From Prochlorococcus sp. AG-409-J03 (GTDB lineage: Bacteria > Cyanobacteriota > Cyanobacteriia > PCC-6307 > Cyanobiaceae): 37,641 nucleotides of DNA. The position numbers were made by a program, and so were the translations under genes. This document shows, piece after piece, positions 6,645 to 14,968 of the stretch. Numbering within the stretch: position 1 is the first letter of the stretch; each line of letters begins with the position of its first letter. Where the stretch lies: NCBI GenBank assembly GCA_003215695.1, contig QCJZ01000006.1:1-37641 (forward strand), written 5' to 3'. The notes below the pieces were generated by a model. That model had not been told where the DNA came from, ran no database searches, and saw only the letters and a list, made by a program, of their open reading frames with translations.

Positions 6645-8204
6645 ATGGCCTTCCGTAATTTGGCCAAGAAAGCTCTTCGTGGGCCTACCGCTCCCATGAA
6701 AAGATTTGATTATATAGAAACTCAGAATATGGATTCTGAAGTTGTTAAAACCACTAACTCATTTTCTGATGAAATTAAATCTATTAGCTCTTTCACAGCT
6801 GATCACCCATTAACCAATTCCGAAGAAAACCAGAAGTTAAATCAATACGAAAAAAAGGTTAAGGGTCGATTTGATAATATTGTTCCTTTTTTAAAAAGAG
6901 TCTCTAGTCTTCAAAATGATCTGAATTTTGTGGAAAGAGCTCAAAATTTATGTCGATCAGAATTAGGTTATGAATTGCCCTCGCATATACTTGAGAAGGC
7001 TTGGGTTGGAAATGTTGACATAAGTGCTTTGTTTGCATGGTGTGTTTTTCAAGCACACCAATTAACAAGTAATGAATTTTTCAATTCAGATCCACTAGAA
7101 GGATCTGACAATAGTAAAAATGCAAAATCTTTTCAGTCTTTCCTATATCAATGTGGCTTTCATCTTTTAGATGTCACACCTTGCGCCGATGGTCGATTGG
7201 CTCATGCTATTTCCTATGCATTAAGAATACCTTTTAGTTCTGTTAGGAGACGTTCTCATGCAGGCGCCTTATTTGATATCGAAAAGACAGTTAATAGATG
7301 GATAAAAACTGAACATAGTAGATATAGAGAGTCAAATCCGAATTCTGCAACTGAGCCAACAAGATATTTAAAATCAGTAATCTATCATTTTAGTTCTGTT
7401 GACCCTACACACCAAGGATGTGCTGCTCATGGTAGCAATGATGAATTAGCAGCCTCAGAAGGTCTGAAGCGTCTATTAGATTTTAGGGAAGCAGTTGAAA
7501 ATAGTTTTTGCTGTGGTGCATCTGTTGATTTACTTTTAATTGGAATTGATACCGATACAGACGCTATCAGAATTCATACCCCTTCAAAAAACAATGAAGT
7601 TGATTTGAAATCATGGGTTTGTACAAATGAAATTTACAAAGAGACTCAATTTCTGAATGTTGATGAGGCTCTTCAAAAAATTCAAGAAAATGTTGTGAGT
7701 GTTTGTCCAGGAGAAACAGACCCTAATATGGTCAAATTTATTACAAAGCTTATTTCAAATAATATTTCTCAAATTGACTATGTGAAAAAGTTTTATTCTG
7801 GAAGTTACCAAGATGCAGGTCATGCCGAGAGATTTATTGGCGTAGGCATTGGTTTTAAAGAAGTTCATTTAAGGAATCTTACTTATTTTGCTCATTTGGA
7901 GACTGTTGAACAAGGAGCTCCTGATCTTGACGTTGGGGTGAAAATTTTTACCGGTCTCAATATCTCGAGGAGTCTACCAATTCCTATTGTCATTCGCTTT
8001 GATTATTCAGGAAGTGTTCCTCATGCAAGAAATAGAGCATTATCCGATTGCCATAGAATTAATGAGGCTATTAAATCTCGTTATCGAGATTTAATAGATG
8101 ATGGTTCACTTCACACATTTCTTACTATTCGAGATCGAGATAAAAAGGCTCCTGCAGAAGTTGTAGGTTCTTCACTCGATCCAGTCACTCAGGAGGCTCA
8201 CTAA
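6645..8204 (+). CDS. csoSCA: Carboxysomal carbonic anhydrase CsoSCA (CsoS3)
   Basis: The 519-residue protein matches CsoSCA, a divergent beta-class carbonic anhydrase that converts bicarbonate to CO2 beside Rubisco within the shell. Zinc ligands and the catalytic pair are recognisable: C180, D182 and R184 in TPCADGRLAHA; H248 in VIYHFSS; and C259 in HQGCAAHGSNDELAA. The 11-residue spacing between the His and second Cys equals that of the Halothiobacillus enzyme. The N-terminal 60-70 residues are poorly ordered in composition, as in relatives where this segment binds Rubisco. The C-terminal domain resembles a decayed second catalytic copy, as the family expects. ATG at 6645 is 7 bases after the csoS2 stop, and csoS4A starts directly after the TAA, so translation is probably coupled. 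Confidence 0.95.
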   Translation: MAFRNLAKKALRGPTAPMKRFDYIETQNMDSEVVKTTNSFSDEIKSISSFTADHPLTNSEENQKLNQYEKKVKGRFDNIVPFLKRVSSLQNDLNFVERAQNLCRSELGYELPSHILEKAWVGNVDISALFAWCVFQAHQLTSNEFFNSDPLEGSDNSKNAKSFQSFLYQCGFHLLDVTPCADGRLAHAISYALRIPFSSVRRRSHAGALFDIEKTVNRWIKTEHSRYRESNPNSATEPTRYLKSVIYHFSSVDPTHQGCAAHGSNDELAASEGLKRLLDFREAVENSFCCGASVDLLLIGIDTDTDAIRIHTPSKNNEVDLKSWVCTNEIYKETQFLNVDEALQKIQENVVSVCPGETDPNMVKFITKLISNNISQIDYVKKFYSGSYQDAGHAERFIGVGIGFKEVHLRNLTYFAHLETVEQGAPDLDVGVKIFTGLNISRSLPIPIVIRFDYSGSVPHARNRALSDCHRINEAIKSRYRDLIDDGSLHTFLTIRDRDKKAPAEVVGSSLDPVTQEAH

Positions 8205-8480
8205 ATGCTCATTTGTAAAGTTCTCAAACCACTTGTATCAACCAATCGTATTCCAGGCTTTGAACATAAGCATTTACAGGTCGTCTTGGACGGTAGCTCA
8301 AAAAAAGTTGCTGTTGATGCTGTTGGATGCAAACCAGATGACTGGGTTATATGTGTAGGAAGCTCTGCTGCACGCGAAGCTGCTGGAAGTAAGTCTTATC
8401 CAAGTGATCTAACAATTGTTGGAATTATTGATCATTGGGATCCAGAGACACAACAACAGATTTCCGGAGGAGCTAAATAA
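8205..8480 (+). CDS. csoS4A: Carboxysome vertex protein CsoS4A (BMC-P pentamer)
   Basis: A 91-residue BMC-P / EutN-CcmL family protein. It begins MLICKVLKPLVSTNRIPGFEHKHLQVV (in overlapping family-typical pieces), then VAVDAVGCKPDDWVICVGSSAARE and DLTIVGIIDHWD. Family members form pentamers that cap the twelve vertices of the icosahedral shell and keep it gas-tight. The ATG follows the csoSCA stop codon with no spacer. The last base of its TAA is the first base of the csoS4B ATG, so all three are almost certainly translated from one message. The pair S4A/S4B is standard in alpha-carboxysome loci. Confidence 0.95.
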   Translation: MLICKVLKPLVSTNRIPGFEHKHLQVVLDGSSKKVAVDAVGCKPDDWVICVGSSAAREAAGSKSYPSDLTIVGIIDHWDPETQQQISGGAK

Positions 8481-8731
8481 TGGAGATTATGCAAGTTATG
8501 GGACGCCTGGTTTGTACACAAAGAGTTGAAGGGTTAGGACATATGCATTTAAGAATTTTGTGTAATAACAAAGGGAAAAGACTTGTAGCTGTTGATCCTG
8601 TCGGAGCGAGAGAAGGAAATTGGGTTTTTACAGCAACTGGAACAGCCGCTAGGTGGGGGTGCCCTGATCCAAATGTTCAAACTGATCTAACTATTGGAGG
8701 AATTATTGATAATTGGTCACCTGATGATTAA
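8480..8731 (+). CDS. csoS4B: Carboxysome vertex protein CsoS4B (BMC-P pentamer)
   Basis: An 83-residue paralog of CsoS4A with the typical start MEIMQVMGRLVCTQRVEGLG, followed by VAVDPVGAREGNWVFTATGTAARWGCP and DLTIGGIIDNW. Like S4A it is a pentameric vertex protein; both are normally minor shell components, and losing both yields leaky shells. The start overlaps the csoS4A stop by one base (TAATG). A 48-base gap separates it from csoS1E. The Cys in WGCPDP lies near the place where relatives have CPN. The call rests on whole-length similarity to remembered CsoS4B proteins. Confidence 0.95.
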   Translation: MEIMQVMGRLVCTQRVEGLGHMHLRILCNNKGKRLVAVDPVGAREGNWVFTATGTAARWGCPDPNVQTDLTIGGIIDNWSPDD

Positions 8732-8779
8732 GTTTGATTATTTATTCATAAACGATTAACTCTATAAAATCATAAATTC

Positions 8780-9328
8780 ATGGCTACTCCACAAAAACGT
8801 CAATCAAAAAGTAGTAATAAGAGTTTTAAAACTAAAGATCAAGTAGTTGATGTCACTCCTTTAGATTTAACTGAACAATCAAAAACCTCTGCTCAAGAGA
8901 AGTCTTCCTTAAATGAAAATTCCTTTAATAGTTCAAAAAAAACTACTTCTAACAACTTATTAGATGGTGCTGAGAGCGGTGGATTATCTAAGCCCCCTGC
9001 TGGAAAGAATAGTGCTTATACAGCTAATGCTAATTTTGGAATTGCTTTAGGAATGATTGAAACTCGTGGTTTAGTACCAGCGATAGAAGCGGCGGATGCA
9101 ATGACTAAAGCTGCTGAAGTTAATTTGACAGTTAAGGAACTAGTTGGTGGTGGATATGTAACAGTAATGGTTCGAGGTGAAACAGGTGCCGTGAATGCTT
9201 CTGTGAGAGCAGGTGCTGATGCCTGTGAACAAGTAGGAGATGGATTGGTGGCGGCACATATTATTGCTCGACCTCATGTTGAAGTTGAACCAGTATTGAA
9301 AGGCAGCGGGGCAAAAAGGAGAAGTTGA
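8780..9328 (+). CDS. csoS1E: BMC shell protein with long N-terminal tail (CsoS1E-like)
   Basis: A 182-residue protein. Residues from about 85 on form a complete BMC domain nearly identical in protein sequence to CsoS1 (GIALGMIETRGLVPAIEAADAM, GGGYVTVMVRGETGAVNASVRAGADA, VAAHIIARPH). The first 84 residues are Lys/Ser/Asn/Thr-rich and low in hydrophobics, so probably disordered. This layout matches CsoS1E, an extra shell protein known in some Prochlorococcus and marine Synechococcus. The tail could reach into the lumen or cytosol, or bind a cargo or scaffold; its role is not visible. The gene lies 48 bases after csoS4B and 75 before the acRAF-like gene, on the same strand. Codon differences from csoS1 show an old duplication, not a recent one. 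Confidence 0.88.
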   Translation: MATPQKRQSKSSNKSFKTKDQVVDVTPLDLTEQSKTSAQEKSSLNENSFNSSKKTTSNNLLDGAESGGLSKPPAGKNSAYTANANFGIALGMIETRGLVPAIEAADAMTKAAEVNLTVKELVGGGYVTVMVRGETGAVNASVRAGADACEQVGDGLVAAHIIARPHVEVEPVLKGSGAKRRS

Positions 9329-9403
9329 CTAATTTTTAAATTATAAATTATTTCCTCAATCAATTCACGATGTAGTAGTTTTTAAAAAAGATAAGTTTTT
9401 TTC

Positions 9404-9667
9404 ATGGAAGGATGGAGGCAAAAAAAAAGACCAGAGTGTCTAGAAAAAAGATTTGAATTTCAATCCTTTGAAAAAAATAGAGATTTCCTTGATGCATTAG
9501 GTGATTTTTGCGAGAAGGTCAATCGCTATCCCGATATAAGTTTTGGTAAGACTTATGCAAATATCACCATTAGACCTTTAGAAAATAATGAGAAAGTGGA
9601 AATATCTAAAGATGATCATGATTTTGCAAGTAAAATAGATTTTTTAAATAAACAACAAGAAGATTAA
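9404..9667 (+). CDS. Pterin-4a-carbinolamine dehydratase-like Rubisco assembly factor (acRAF)
   Basis: An 87-residue protein with the pterin dehydratase fold pattern: RFEFQSFEKNRDFLDALGDFCEKVNRYPDISFGKTYANITIRP (in pieces), then the acidic ending DHDFASKIDFL. Active dehydratases have an HHP-type motif in the segment that here reads NRYPDISFGKTYANI, so the catalytic histidines are missing. That is typical of acRAF, the alpha-carboxysome Rubisco assembly factor found near cso genes in cyanobacteria and proteobacteria. It is the last gene of the rightward carboxysome series. Its 3' end overlaps the convergent small gene by 4 bases. A residual enzymatic role is unlikely given the lost histidines. 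Confidence 0.85.
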   Translation: MEGWRQKKRPECLEKRFEFQSFEKNRDFLDALGDFCEKVNRYPDISFGKTYANITIRPLENNEKVEISKDDHDFASKIDFLNKQQED

Positions 9668-9894
9668 TCTTCCTCTTTTGGTTGTTCTAGATCTCTTTTG
9701 ATTAATGCCATTAGATAAGAGGGGGTCTTATATCTTCCTGGCAAACAGCGATTGAGAGTCTCTAAGTGGCTCCAGCAAACAGTTCTTTGGATTTGATCAG
9801 CTGTGCGTCCTTGTTGCAAAAGCCTCCTAAGTGCTTTGCAGTAAAGAGGGTATCCTGCTTCTAGTTCGCCAATAGTCAACTTGGCAGTGGACAT
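9664..9894 (-). CDS. Small conserved cyanobacterial protein (DUF3136-like)
   Basis: Starting at the ATG at 9894 the product has 76 residues: MSTAKLTIGELEAGYPLYCKALRRL in family-like pieces, then GRTADQIQRTVCWSHLETLNRCLPGRYKTPSYL and an acidic tail. The frame continues upstream to an ATG at 9939, but those 15 residues look unlike a gene start, so I prefer 9894. The sequence resembles a small cyanobacterial family I remember as DUF3136; no function is known to me. Regularly spaced hydrophobics suggest a three-helix fold, and QIQRTVCWSHLETLNRCLP could be a helix-turn-helix-like segment. It ends 4 bases inside the acRAF gene and converges on the carboxysome locus. Confidence 0.75.
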   Translation of the reverse strand: MSTAKLTIGELEAGYPLYCKALRRLLQQGRTADQIQRTVCWSHLETLNRCLPGRYKTPSYLMALIKRDLEQPKEED

Positions 9895-9980
9895 TGTGCA
9901 TCGCGAATCAATTATTAATTTAGACAATAATGGGGCCACTTAGCAAAGTGGCAAGGGCCTATTTAGTCACAATGTTGTTT

Positions 9981-10388
9981 TTACTCATTATTGCCCAGCC
10001 AAGCTATGCAATCTATCTCAACTTTTCCTCCCTTGGGAAGATTTGACACCTCAACGCATGCTCTTGCGGGGGTGACTGTTTGGCTAAAAGTGTCTGCATA
10101 AATTGCGTTTACTGTAACGAAATCATTTAAATCAGTTAAATAAATGGTTGTTCTCACTACATTAGAAGACTTTCCTCCAGCGGCTTCGACTACAGAAATT
10201 AAATTCTTTAGTACTTGTCTAGTTTCTTCTTCAATATTTCCTCCTCCGATCATTGCACCAGTTGAGGGGTCTAAAGCGATTTGTCCCGAGCAATACAACC
10301 AATTGTCAACTAAAACAGCTTGGTTGTAGGGACCAACGGGTTTGGGGGCGAATTTTGTTTCGATTGGCTCAATCGCTGAACTTTTCAT
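9981..10388 (-). CDS. ridA: RidA-family enamine/imine deaminase (YjgF/UK114)
   Basis: A 135-residue RidA protein. Typical segments are KPVGPYNQAVLVDNWLYCSGQIALDP, EEETRQVLKNLISVVEAAG, VVRTTIYLTDLNDFVTVNAIYADTF and the C-terminal signature TPARACVEVSNLPKGGKVEIDCIA. The conserved Arg of the signature (in PARACVEV), which binds substrate carboxylate, is present. RidA homotrimers hydrolyse reactive 2-aminoacrylate and related enamines released by PLP enzymes such as threonine dehydratase. ATG at 10388. The gene is leftward, 45 bases after the glyoxalase II-like gene, and may be co-transcribed with it; both are metabolite-damage control functions. Confidence 0.93.
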   Translation of the reverse strand: MKSSAIEPIETKFAPKPVGPYNQAVLVDNWLYCSGQIALDPSTGAMIGGGNIEEETRQVLKNLISVVEAAGGKSSNVVRTTIYLTDLNDFVTVNAIYADTFSQTVTPARACVEVSNLPKGGKVEIDCIAWLGNNE

Positions 10389-10433
10389 GGAAGATGAGAC
10401 TTTATTGAAGAGATTTGATTTATAAATTTGAAT

Positions 10434-11189
10434 TTAACATTTCCAACTATCTTTGTGCCTTCTTAGTTTTGTAAAGTCTTCGAGATTTTTTGCTCTTAAA
10501 AATAAGTTTGTCTTTCTTTCTTCTGAGAGTGTTGAGGGGAGACTACATAATCCTTCCTGACGTTTAGCTTGAATAAGCTTTAATCTTTCGATAATAAAAA
10601 TATTCTCCGAATCAAATGTTAAGGCCCACTTTAAGTTGTTTTCTGTATATTCATGAGCTGAGTATATTTTAGTATTTTCAGGAAGAGAATTAAGTTTATT
10701 TAAACTTTCAAACATTTGTAAAGGAGTGCCTTCTAAAAGACGGCCGCAACCTCCACCAAATAAAGTATCACCAGGGAATAATACACTATATTTAGTATTT
10801 GGTTTTGATATGTAAAAAGCTATATGGTTGTTAGTATGTCCATGCACTTCAATAACTTTTATCTCACTACCCATTAAATAAAAAATATCATTATCTTCAA
10901 CAGAAAATGTTTGAAAAGGGATCCTTTTAAGCTCCTTTTTAGATGCAATTACCTTTGCGTTTGGCCATCTTTTGATTAACTTTTGTGTCCCACCAATATG
11001 GTCCTCATGATGATGTGTTTGGAGGATAGCTTTTAATGATAGGTCTTTTTCTAAAAGCCATTTTTCTAAAGGACCTGATATAGAAGGATCTACTACCACT
11101 GCATTGCAATTGTGGACCCATACCCATACGATATTGTCCTGTAAGACAGTAATGGGGTAAATAGTGAATTCGCTTTTTTTTTCTACCAT
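10434..11189 (-). CDS. gloB: Hydroxyacylglutathione hydrolase (glyoxalase II)
   Basis: A 251-residue metallo-beta-lactamase-fold protein with all glyoxalase II metal motifs: H59, H61, D63 and H64 in QTHHHEDHIGG; a His in EVHGHTNNHIAFY; an Asp in FPGDTLFGGGCGRLLEG; and the final His of YSAHEYTENNLKWA. The reaction is hydrolysis of S-D-lactoylglutathione to lactate and glutathione, the second step of methylglyoxal detoxification. Length and the GCGRLLEGT motif favour GloB over generic MBL hydrolases. The ATG at 11189 is 50 bases from the divergent hisG start. It sits upstream of ridA on the same strand. Glutathione reductase and a GST-like protein lie further along the window but are not linked by operon. 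Confidence 0.93.
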   Translation of the reverse strand: MVEKKSEFTIYPITVLQDNIVWVWVHNCNAVVVDPSISGPLEKWLLEKDLSLKAILQTHHHEDHIGGTQKLIKRWPNAKVIASKKELKRIPFQTFSVEDNDIFYLMGSEIKVIEVHGHTNNHIAFYISKPNTKYSVLFPGDTLFGGGCGRLLEGTPLQMFESLNKLNSLPENTKIYSAHEYTENNLKWALTFDSENIFIIERLKLIQAKRQEGLCSLPSTLSEERKTNLFLRAKNLEDFTKLRRHKDSWKC

Positions 11190-11239
11190 TTTTTATTTAG
11201 ATACTGGAATAGTTAGAGTCCACTTCAAATGTTTTTAAC

Positions 11240-11902
11240 ATGTTTACTGTTGCATTAGCCAAAGGAGCTTTGTTAAAAGAATCAGTCTCAATGTTTTCTG
11301 ACGTTGGACTTGATTTCTCTGCTGTTTTAGAAGATAGCAACCGGCAATTAATGGTTCCGTCAGCCTGTGGCCGTGCTAAAGCCCTCTTGGTTAGGAATAG
11401 CGATGTCCCTGTTTACGTATCTTATGGTCAGGCCCAACTAGGAATAGTGGGTTTTGATGTATTACAAGAGCAGAAATTGCAAGTATCGAATTTAGTAGAC
11501 CTTGGATTTGGGGAGTGCCACATGTCTGTTGCTGTCAAATCCAGCAGTGGTTATTTGAGTGCTTCTGATCTACCACCAAACTGTCGAGTGGCGAGTAAGT
11601 TTACTAATTGCGCTAAGAATTTTTTTGATCAAATTGATTTGCCCGTTCAATTGGTACATTTGAGTGGATCTGTTGAGCTTGGCCCCATAACAGGTATGGC
11701 TGAAGCAATCGTTGATTTAGTCGCAACTGGTCGTACTCTTAGAGATAATGGTCTTATTGAAATTGAAGAGCTTTTCAAATCAAGTGCTCGGCTTGTTGGC
11801 CATCCTCTATCCCTAAGACTTGATAAAGGTCCCCTTCAAGAAATTATTGATTCAATTCAAATCCAATCCAAGATTAACTTCTTTTCTGATGGCAAAAAAT
11901 GA
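11240..11902 (+). CDS. hisG: ATP phosphoribosyltransferase, short form catalytic subunit
   Basis: A 220-residue short-form HisG catalysing the first step of histidine synthesis (ATP + PRPP to phosphoribosyl-ATP). It has [11 protein letters not shown] at the N-terminus, [14 protein letters not shown], and the PRPP-binding loop segment [26 protein letters not shown] in family-like pieces. Short HisG lacks the C-terminal regulatory domain and in other bacteria works with HisZ; no hisZ is in this window. ATG at 11240. The stop lies 14 bases inside the ABC transporter gene, a coding overlap that suggests translational coupling. The other histidine gene here, hisIE, is 15 kb away, so the pathway is scattered. 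Confidence 0.93.
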   Translation: MFTVALAKGALLKESVSMFSDVGLDFSAVLEDSNRQLMVPSACGRAKALLVRNSDVPVYVSYGQAQLGIVGFDVLQEQKLQVSNLVDLGFGECHMSVAVKSSSGYLSASDLPPNCRVASKFTNCAKNFFDQIDLPVQLVHLSGSVELGPITGMAEAIVDLVATGRTLRDNGLIEIEELFKSSARLVGHPLSLRLDKGPLQEIIDSIQIQSKINFFSDGKK

Positions 11903-13685
11903 TTTTCGAAGAGTTAAGAAACTTGGAAAGTATTTAAAAAAAGAAAAAAAACGATTAGTTATAATATTATTAATTTTAATACCTGTTGCATTAGCGGGCG
12001 CAATTCAACCTCTTCTTGTTGGACAAGCTATTTCTGTTTTAAGAGGTGAGAATACGATACCTTTTTTTGACAATTTGTCTAAGGAATTATCAATTCGTCT
12101 AATAATAGTAATTTTGTTTATAACAGTATTACTTAGACTTGGATTACAAGGATTTCAGTCCTACAATATACAGGCCGTAGGACAAAGGCTGACGGCAAGA
12201 ATTAGAAATGATTTATTTTCTCATTCCATGTCATTGTCTTTGCGGTTTCATGACCAAATGCCCGTTGGTAAATTACTTACAAGATTAACAAGTGATGTTG
12301 ATGCATTGTCAGAAGTTTTTGGTAGTGGAGCTGTAGGTGTTTTAGCCGACTTTGTAAGTTTAATAGTTATATCAATAACAATGATTTTAATTGAGTGGAG
12401 GTTAGGTATTTTCCTTTTGATAATTCAAATACCTGTGACATTATTTATTCTATGGCTCCAAAAACGTTATCGAAAACAAAATTATAAAGTTAGAGAAGAA
12501 CTTTCTCAATTGAATTCGAATTTTCAGGAAAACCTACAAGGTCTAGAAGTTGTTCAAATGTTTAGAAGGCAAAAATTGAATGGTCAAAACTTTTTTAAAA
12601 CTGGAACTAATTATAAAAATGCAGTAAACGGCACCATTTTTTACGATAGTAGTATTTCTGCGTTTATTGAATGGGTCTCATTAGCTGCGGTTGCCTTGGT
12701 TATTTCTCTCGGAGGTTACATGGTTACAGCAGGAGCAATGGGATTAGGCACCCTCACTACATTTATTCTTTACTCACAAAGATTGTTTGAGCCCTTAAGA
12801 CAGTTAGCAGAGAGGTTCACTCAAATACAGGGAGGCCTAACAGCAGTTGAGAGAATAAGTGAATTGCTTGAGAAAAAAATAGAGATTTATGATGAAGTCA
12901 ACACTAATGCAGAAAATAAAAAATTAATAAATTCAAGTAAAAATGTTTTTGGTGAAGTTATATTTGAAAACGTAAGTTTTTTTTATAGAGAAGATGAACC
13001 AATAATAAATGATTTAAGTTTTGAAATAAAATCAGGCGAACATGTAGCTCTTGTCGGACCAACTGGTTCAGGGAAGACTACTTTAATTAGACTATTATGT
13101 AGGCTTTATGAACCTCAAAAGGGAAACATTTTTCTTGATGGTCTAAACATTAAAGATATACCTATCGATATATTAAGGAGGCAACTTGGAGTTGTTCTTC
13201 AAGATACTTTCCTCTTCAGTGGAAATGTTGCAGATAATCTTCGTTTAGATTCTTCAATAGATAATCAACGCTTAAAAGATATATGTAGTGAGTTAGGCCT
13301 AAACTCTTTATTGAGAAAGTTGCCAAATGGATTAGATACTTATATTAGAGAAAGAGGTGGAAATCTTTCTTCAGGGGAGAGACAGCTTTTGTCTATTGCA
13401 AGAGTTGCAATAAGAGATCCAAAAGTATTAATCATGGACGAAGCGACAGCTTTTATGGATCCTTCAACCGAAGCAACTTTACAAAGAGATCTTGATAGAT
13501 TGTTAGAGAAAAGGACAGCGCTTGTAATTGCCCATAGATTGGCAACTATAGAGGCTTCTGATCGGATTCTTGTAATGAGAAAAGGTAGTCTAATTGAGCA
13601 AGGCACTCATGAAGAATTGAGGGCTTTAGGTGGACTTTATTCTCAGCTTTCTAATTTGCAAGAAAAAGGTTTAACAACTATCTAA
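11889..13685 (+). CDS. ABC exporter, fused membrane and ATPase domains (MsbA/multidrug type)
   Basis: From the ATG at 11889 the protein has 598 residues. The frame opens at an ATG at 11820, but those 23 extra codons lie wholly in hisG, so the later start is preferred. After a basic N-terminus come about six membrane segments (from [19 protein letters not shown] to residue ~300) with the exporter coupling pattern. The ATPase half has Walker [10 protein letters not shown] at about residue 390, the Q-loop VVLQDTFLF, signature LSSGERQ at about 491, Walker B VLIMDEAT at about 513 and the switch His in VIAHRLAT. Such proteins dimerise to flip lipids or export drugs or peptides; the substrate cannot be read. 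It overlaps hisG by 14 bases and is followed by a GNAT gene 12 bases later. Confidence 0.9.
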   Translation: MAKNDFRRVKKLGKYLKKEKKRLVIILLILIPVALAGAIQPLLVGQAISVLRGENTIPFFDNLSKELSIRLIIVILFITVLLRLGLQGFQSYNIQAVGQRLTARIRNDLFSHSMSLSLRFHDQMPVGKLLTRLTSDVDALSEVFGSGAVGVLADFVSLIVISITMILIEWRLGIFLLIIQIPVTLFILWLQKRYRKQNYKVREELSQLNSNFQENLQGLEVVQMFRRQKLNGQNFFKTGTNYKNAVNGTIFYDSSISAFIEWVSLAAVALVISLGGYMVTAGAMGLGTLTTFILYSQRLFEPLRQLAERFTQIQGGLTAVERISELLEKKIEIYDEVNTNAENKKLINSSKNVFGEVIFENVSFFYREDEPIINDLSFEIKSGEHVALVGPTGSGKTTLIRLLCRLYEPQKGNIFLDGLNIKDIPIDILRRQLGVVLQDTFLFSGNVADNLRLDSSIDNQRLKDICSELGLNSLLRKLPNGLDTYIRERGGNLSSGERQLLSIARVAIRDPKVLIMDEATAFMDPSTEATLQRDLDRLLEKRTALVIAHRLATIEASDRILVMRKGSLIEQGTHEELRALGGLYSQLSNLQEKGLTTI

Positions 13686-13697
13686 TAGTAGTAACTT

Positions 13698-14240
13698 ATG
13701 ATTAATTTAGGATCAAAAAATATAGGTATGCCAGGGTGGAGAAATGAAAATATACTTTCAGATGAAACCTTGACAAATATATATGGGCAACAAGCCTTTC
13801 AATATTACAGCAAGAATAATTCATCGCTTTTTGTTTTTAGTAATTCAAAATCCTTTGATTTAATTGAACTAGAGCAACTGCTTCAAGCAGTTGGTTGGGG
13901 AAGAAGGCCACTGAGGAGAGTGAAACGAGCATTGGATAATAGCTTGCTCAAGATTGGTCTATGGCAACATGATCCTAAATTCCCTAGGTTGATTGGATTT
14001 GCAAGATGCACTGGGGATGGAATTATTGATGCAACAATATGGGATGTAGCAATTAACCCTGTTTATCAAGGTTATGGCTTAGGGAAACAACTTATGTCAT
14101 ATTTAATGAGTTGTTTGAAAAACAAAGGTATTAGCAGAGTAACCTTATTTGCTGATTCTGATGTGATTACTTTTTATAAAAGACAAGGATGGACTATAGA
14201 ACCAAAAGGTAATAAATGTGCATTTTGGTATTCAAACTAA
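13698..14240 (+). CDS. GNAT-family N-acetyltransferase (Ycf52/NSI-like)
   Basis: A 180-residue GNAT protein. The acetyl-CoA-binding motif A is VAINPVYQGYGLGKQLMSYLM with the Q-x-x-G-x-G core (QGYGLG). It is followed by GISRVTLFADSDVITFYKRQGW, the typical end of the domain. An N-terminal segment, LEQLLQAVGWGRRPLRRVKRAL, resembles the cyanobacterial and plastid Ycf52/NSI group, which acetylates proteins or small amines; the substrate is unknown here. ATG at 13698, 12 bases after the ABC exporter stop, so probably the third gene of a hisG-ABC-GNAT unit. A 7-bp hairpin follows the stop. Confidence 0.82.
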   Translation: MINLGSKNIGMPGWRNENILSDETLTNIYGQQAFQYYSKNNSSLFVFSNSKSFDLIELEQLLQAVGWGRRPLRRVKRALDNSLLKIGLWQHDPKFPRLIGFARCTGDGIIDATIWDVAINPVYQGYGLGKQLMSYLMSCLKNKGISRVTLFADSDVITFYKRQGWTIEPKGNKCAFWYSN

Positions 14241-14260
14241 CAGGTTATATTCTTGTTAGT
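14236..14260. terminator. Possible bidirectional hairpin between convergent genes
   Basis: ACTAACA at 14236-14242 pairs with TGTTAGT at 14254-14260 around an 11-base loop. It spans the GNAT stop codon and lies just before the end of the convergent glycosyltransferase gene. The stem is AT-rich and no long T-run follows on either strand, so it is at best a weak terminator. Confidence 0.3.
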
Positions 14261-14263
14261 AAA

Positions 14264-14968
14264 TTATGAATAGTATTCTTTGGATAGGTTGTCTATATTA
14301 TGACCTTTTTTCCACTTCTTTCTTAACCTAGCGTTTTTAATTGCACGTTCAATTATATTAGAATTGGACCACTTTACATCATCTGTATATATATTTTCTT
14401 TAATACGCTTGACTTTATTCGCTCTAGTTATTCTTGTTATAAATTCGATGTCTTCCATTATTTTCAAGGAAGAGAACCCGCCTAATTTGAAATATAGATC
14501 TTTATAAATTAGCAAGCCTTGGTCTCCATAAGGACGTTGTAAAAAGTGACTTCTTAGTGCTACTGCTATTTCTAGCAATCTAAATTCTATATTGTATTTT
14601 TTGATTTTAAAGTCAAAATACCATGCAAAATTTTTTGATGTTTTATTTTGAATTACTTTGTATAAACTTCTTACCCATCCTGGGCCTAGTCTACTATCTG
14701 CATGTAGAAATAAAAGCCAATCTCCAGTTGCCTTTAAAGCACCAGTTTTTAATTGATATCCTCTATTCTTTCTGTTGGTTTTAATAACATCTATCCCTTG
14801 GTTTTGCGCAATTGAAATAGTTAAATCTGTACTCCCTCCATCAACTACGATAAGTTCAAAATCATAAGGCCATACCTTTAAATCAGCAATAAGAAGAGGG
14901 AGGTGACTTGCTTCATTTAAAGTTGGTATGATGATGCTGAGAGTCGGAAACTTTTGTAATCTAGCCAT
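14264..14968 (-). CDS. Family 2 glycosyltransferase, arsenosugar-associated type (TIGR04283-like)
   Basis: A 234-residue GT-A glycosyltransferase. It starts LSIIIPTLNEASHLPLLIADL and has the nucleotide-binding VVDGGSTDLTISIAQNQG, the acceptor-site segment GDWLLFLHADSRLGPGW, and GDQGLLIYKDLYFKLGGFSSLKIMEDIEFITR with the ED pair typical of this subgroup. Length and these motifs match the TIGR04283 group, which is usually paired with TIGR04282 proteins and annotated in cyanobacteria as involved in arsenosugar synthesis. The start ATG at 14968 lies 52 bases inside the upstream partner gene, a long overlap that supports co-expression. The biochemical role is known only by association. Confidence 0.85.
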   Translation of the reverse strand: MARLQKFPTLSIIIPTLNEASHLPLLIADLKVWPYDFELIVVDGGSTDLTISIAQNQGIDVIKTNRKNRGYQLKTGALKATGDWLLFLHADSRLGPGWVRSLYKVIQNKTSKNFAWYFDFKIKKYNIEFRLLEIAVALRSHFLQRPYGDQGLLIYKDLYFKLGGFSSLKIMEDIEFITRITRANKVKRIKENIYTDDVKWSNSNIIERAIKNARLRKKWKKGHNIDNLSKEYYS

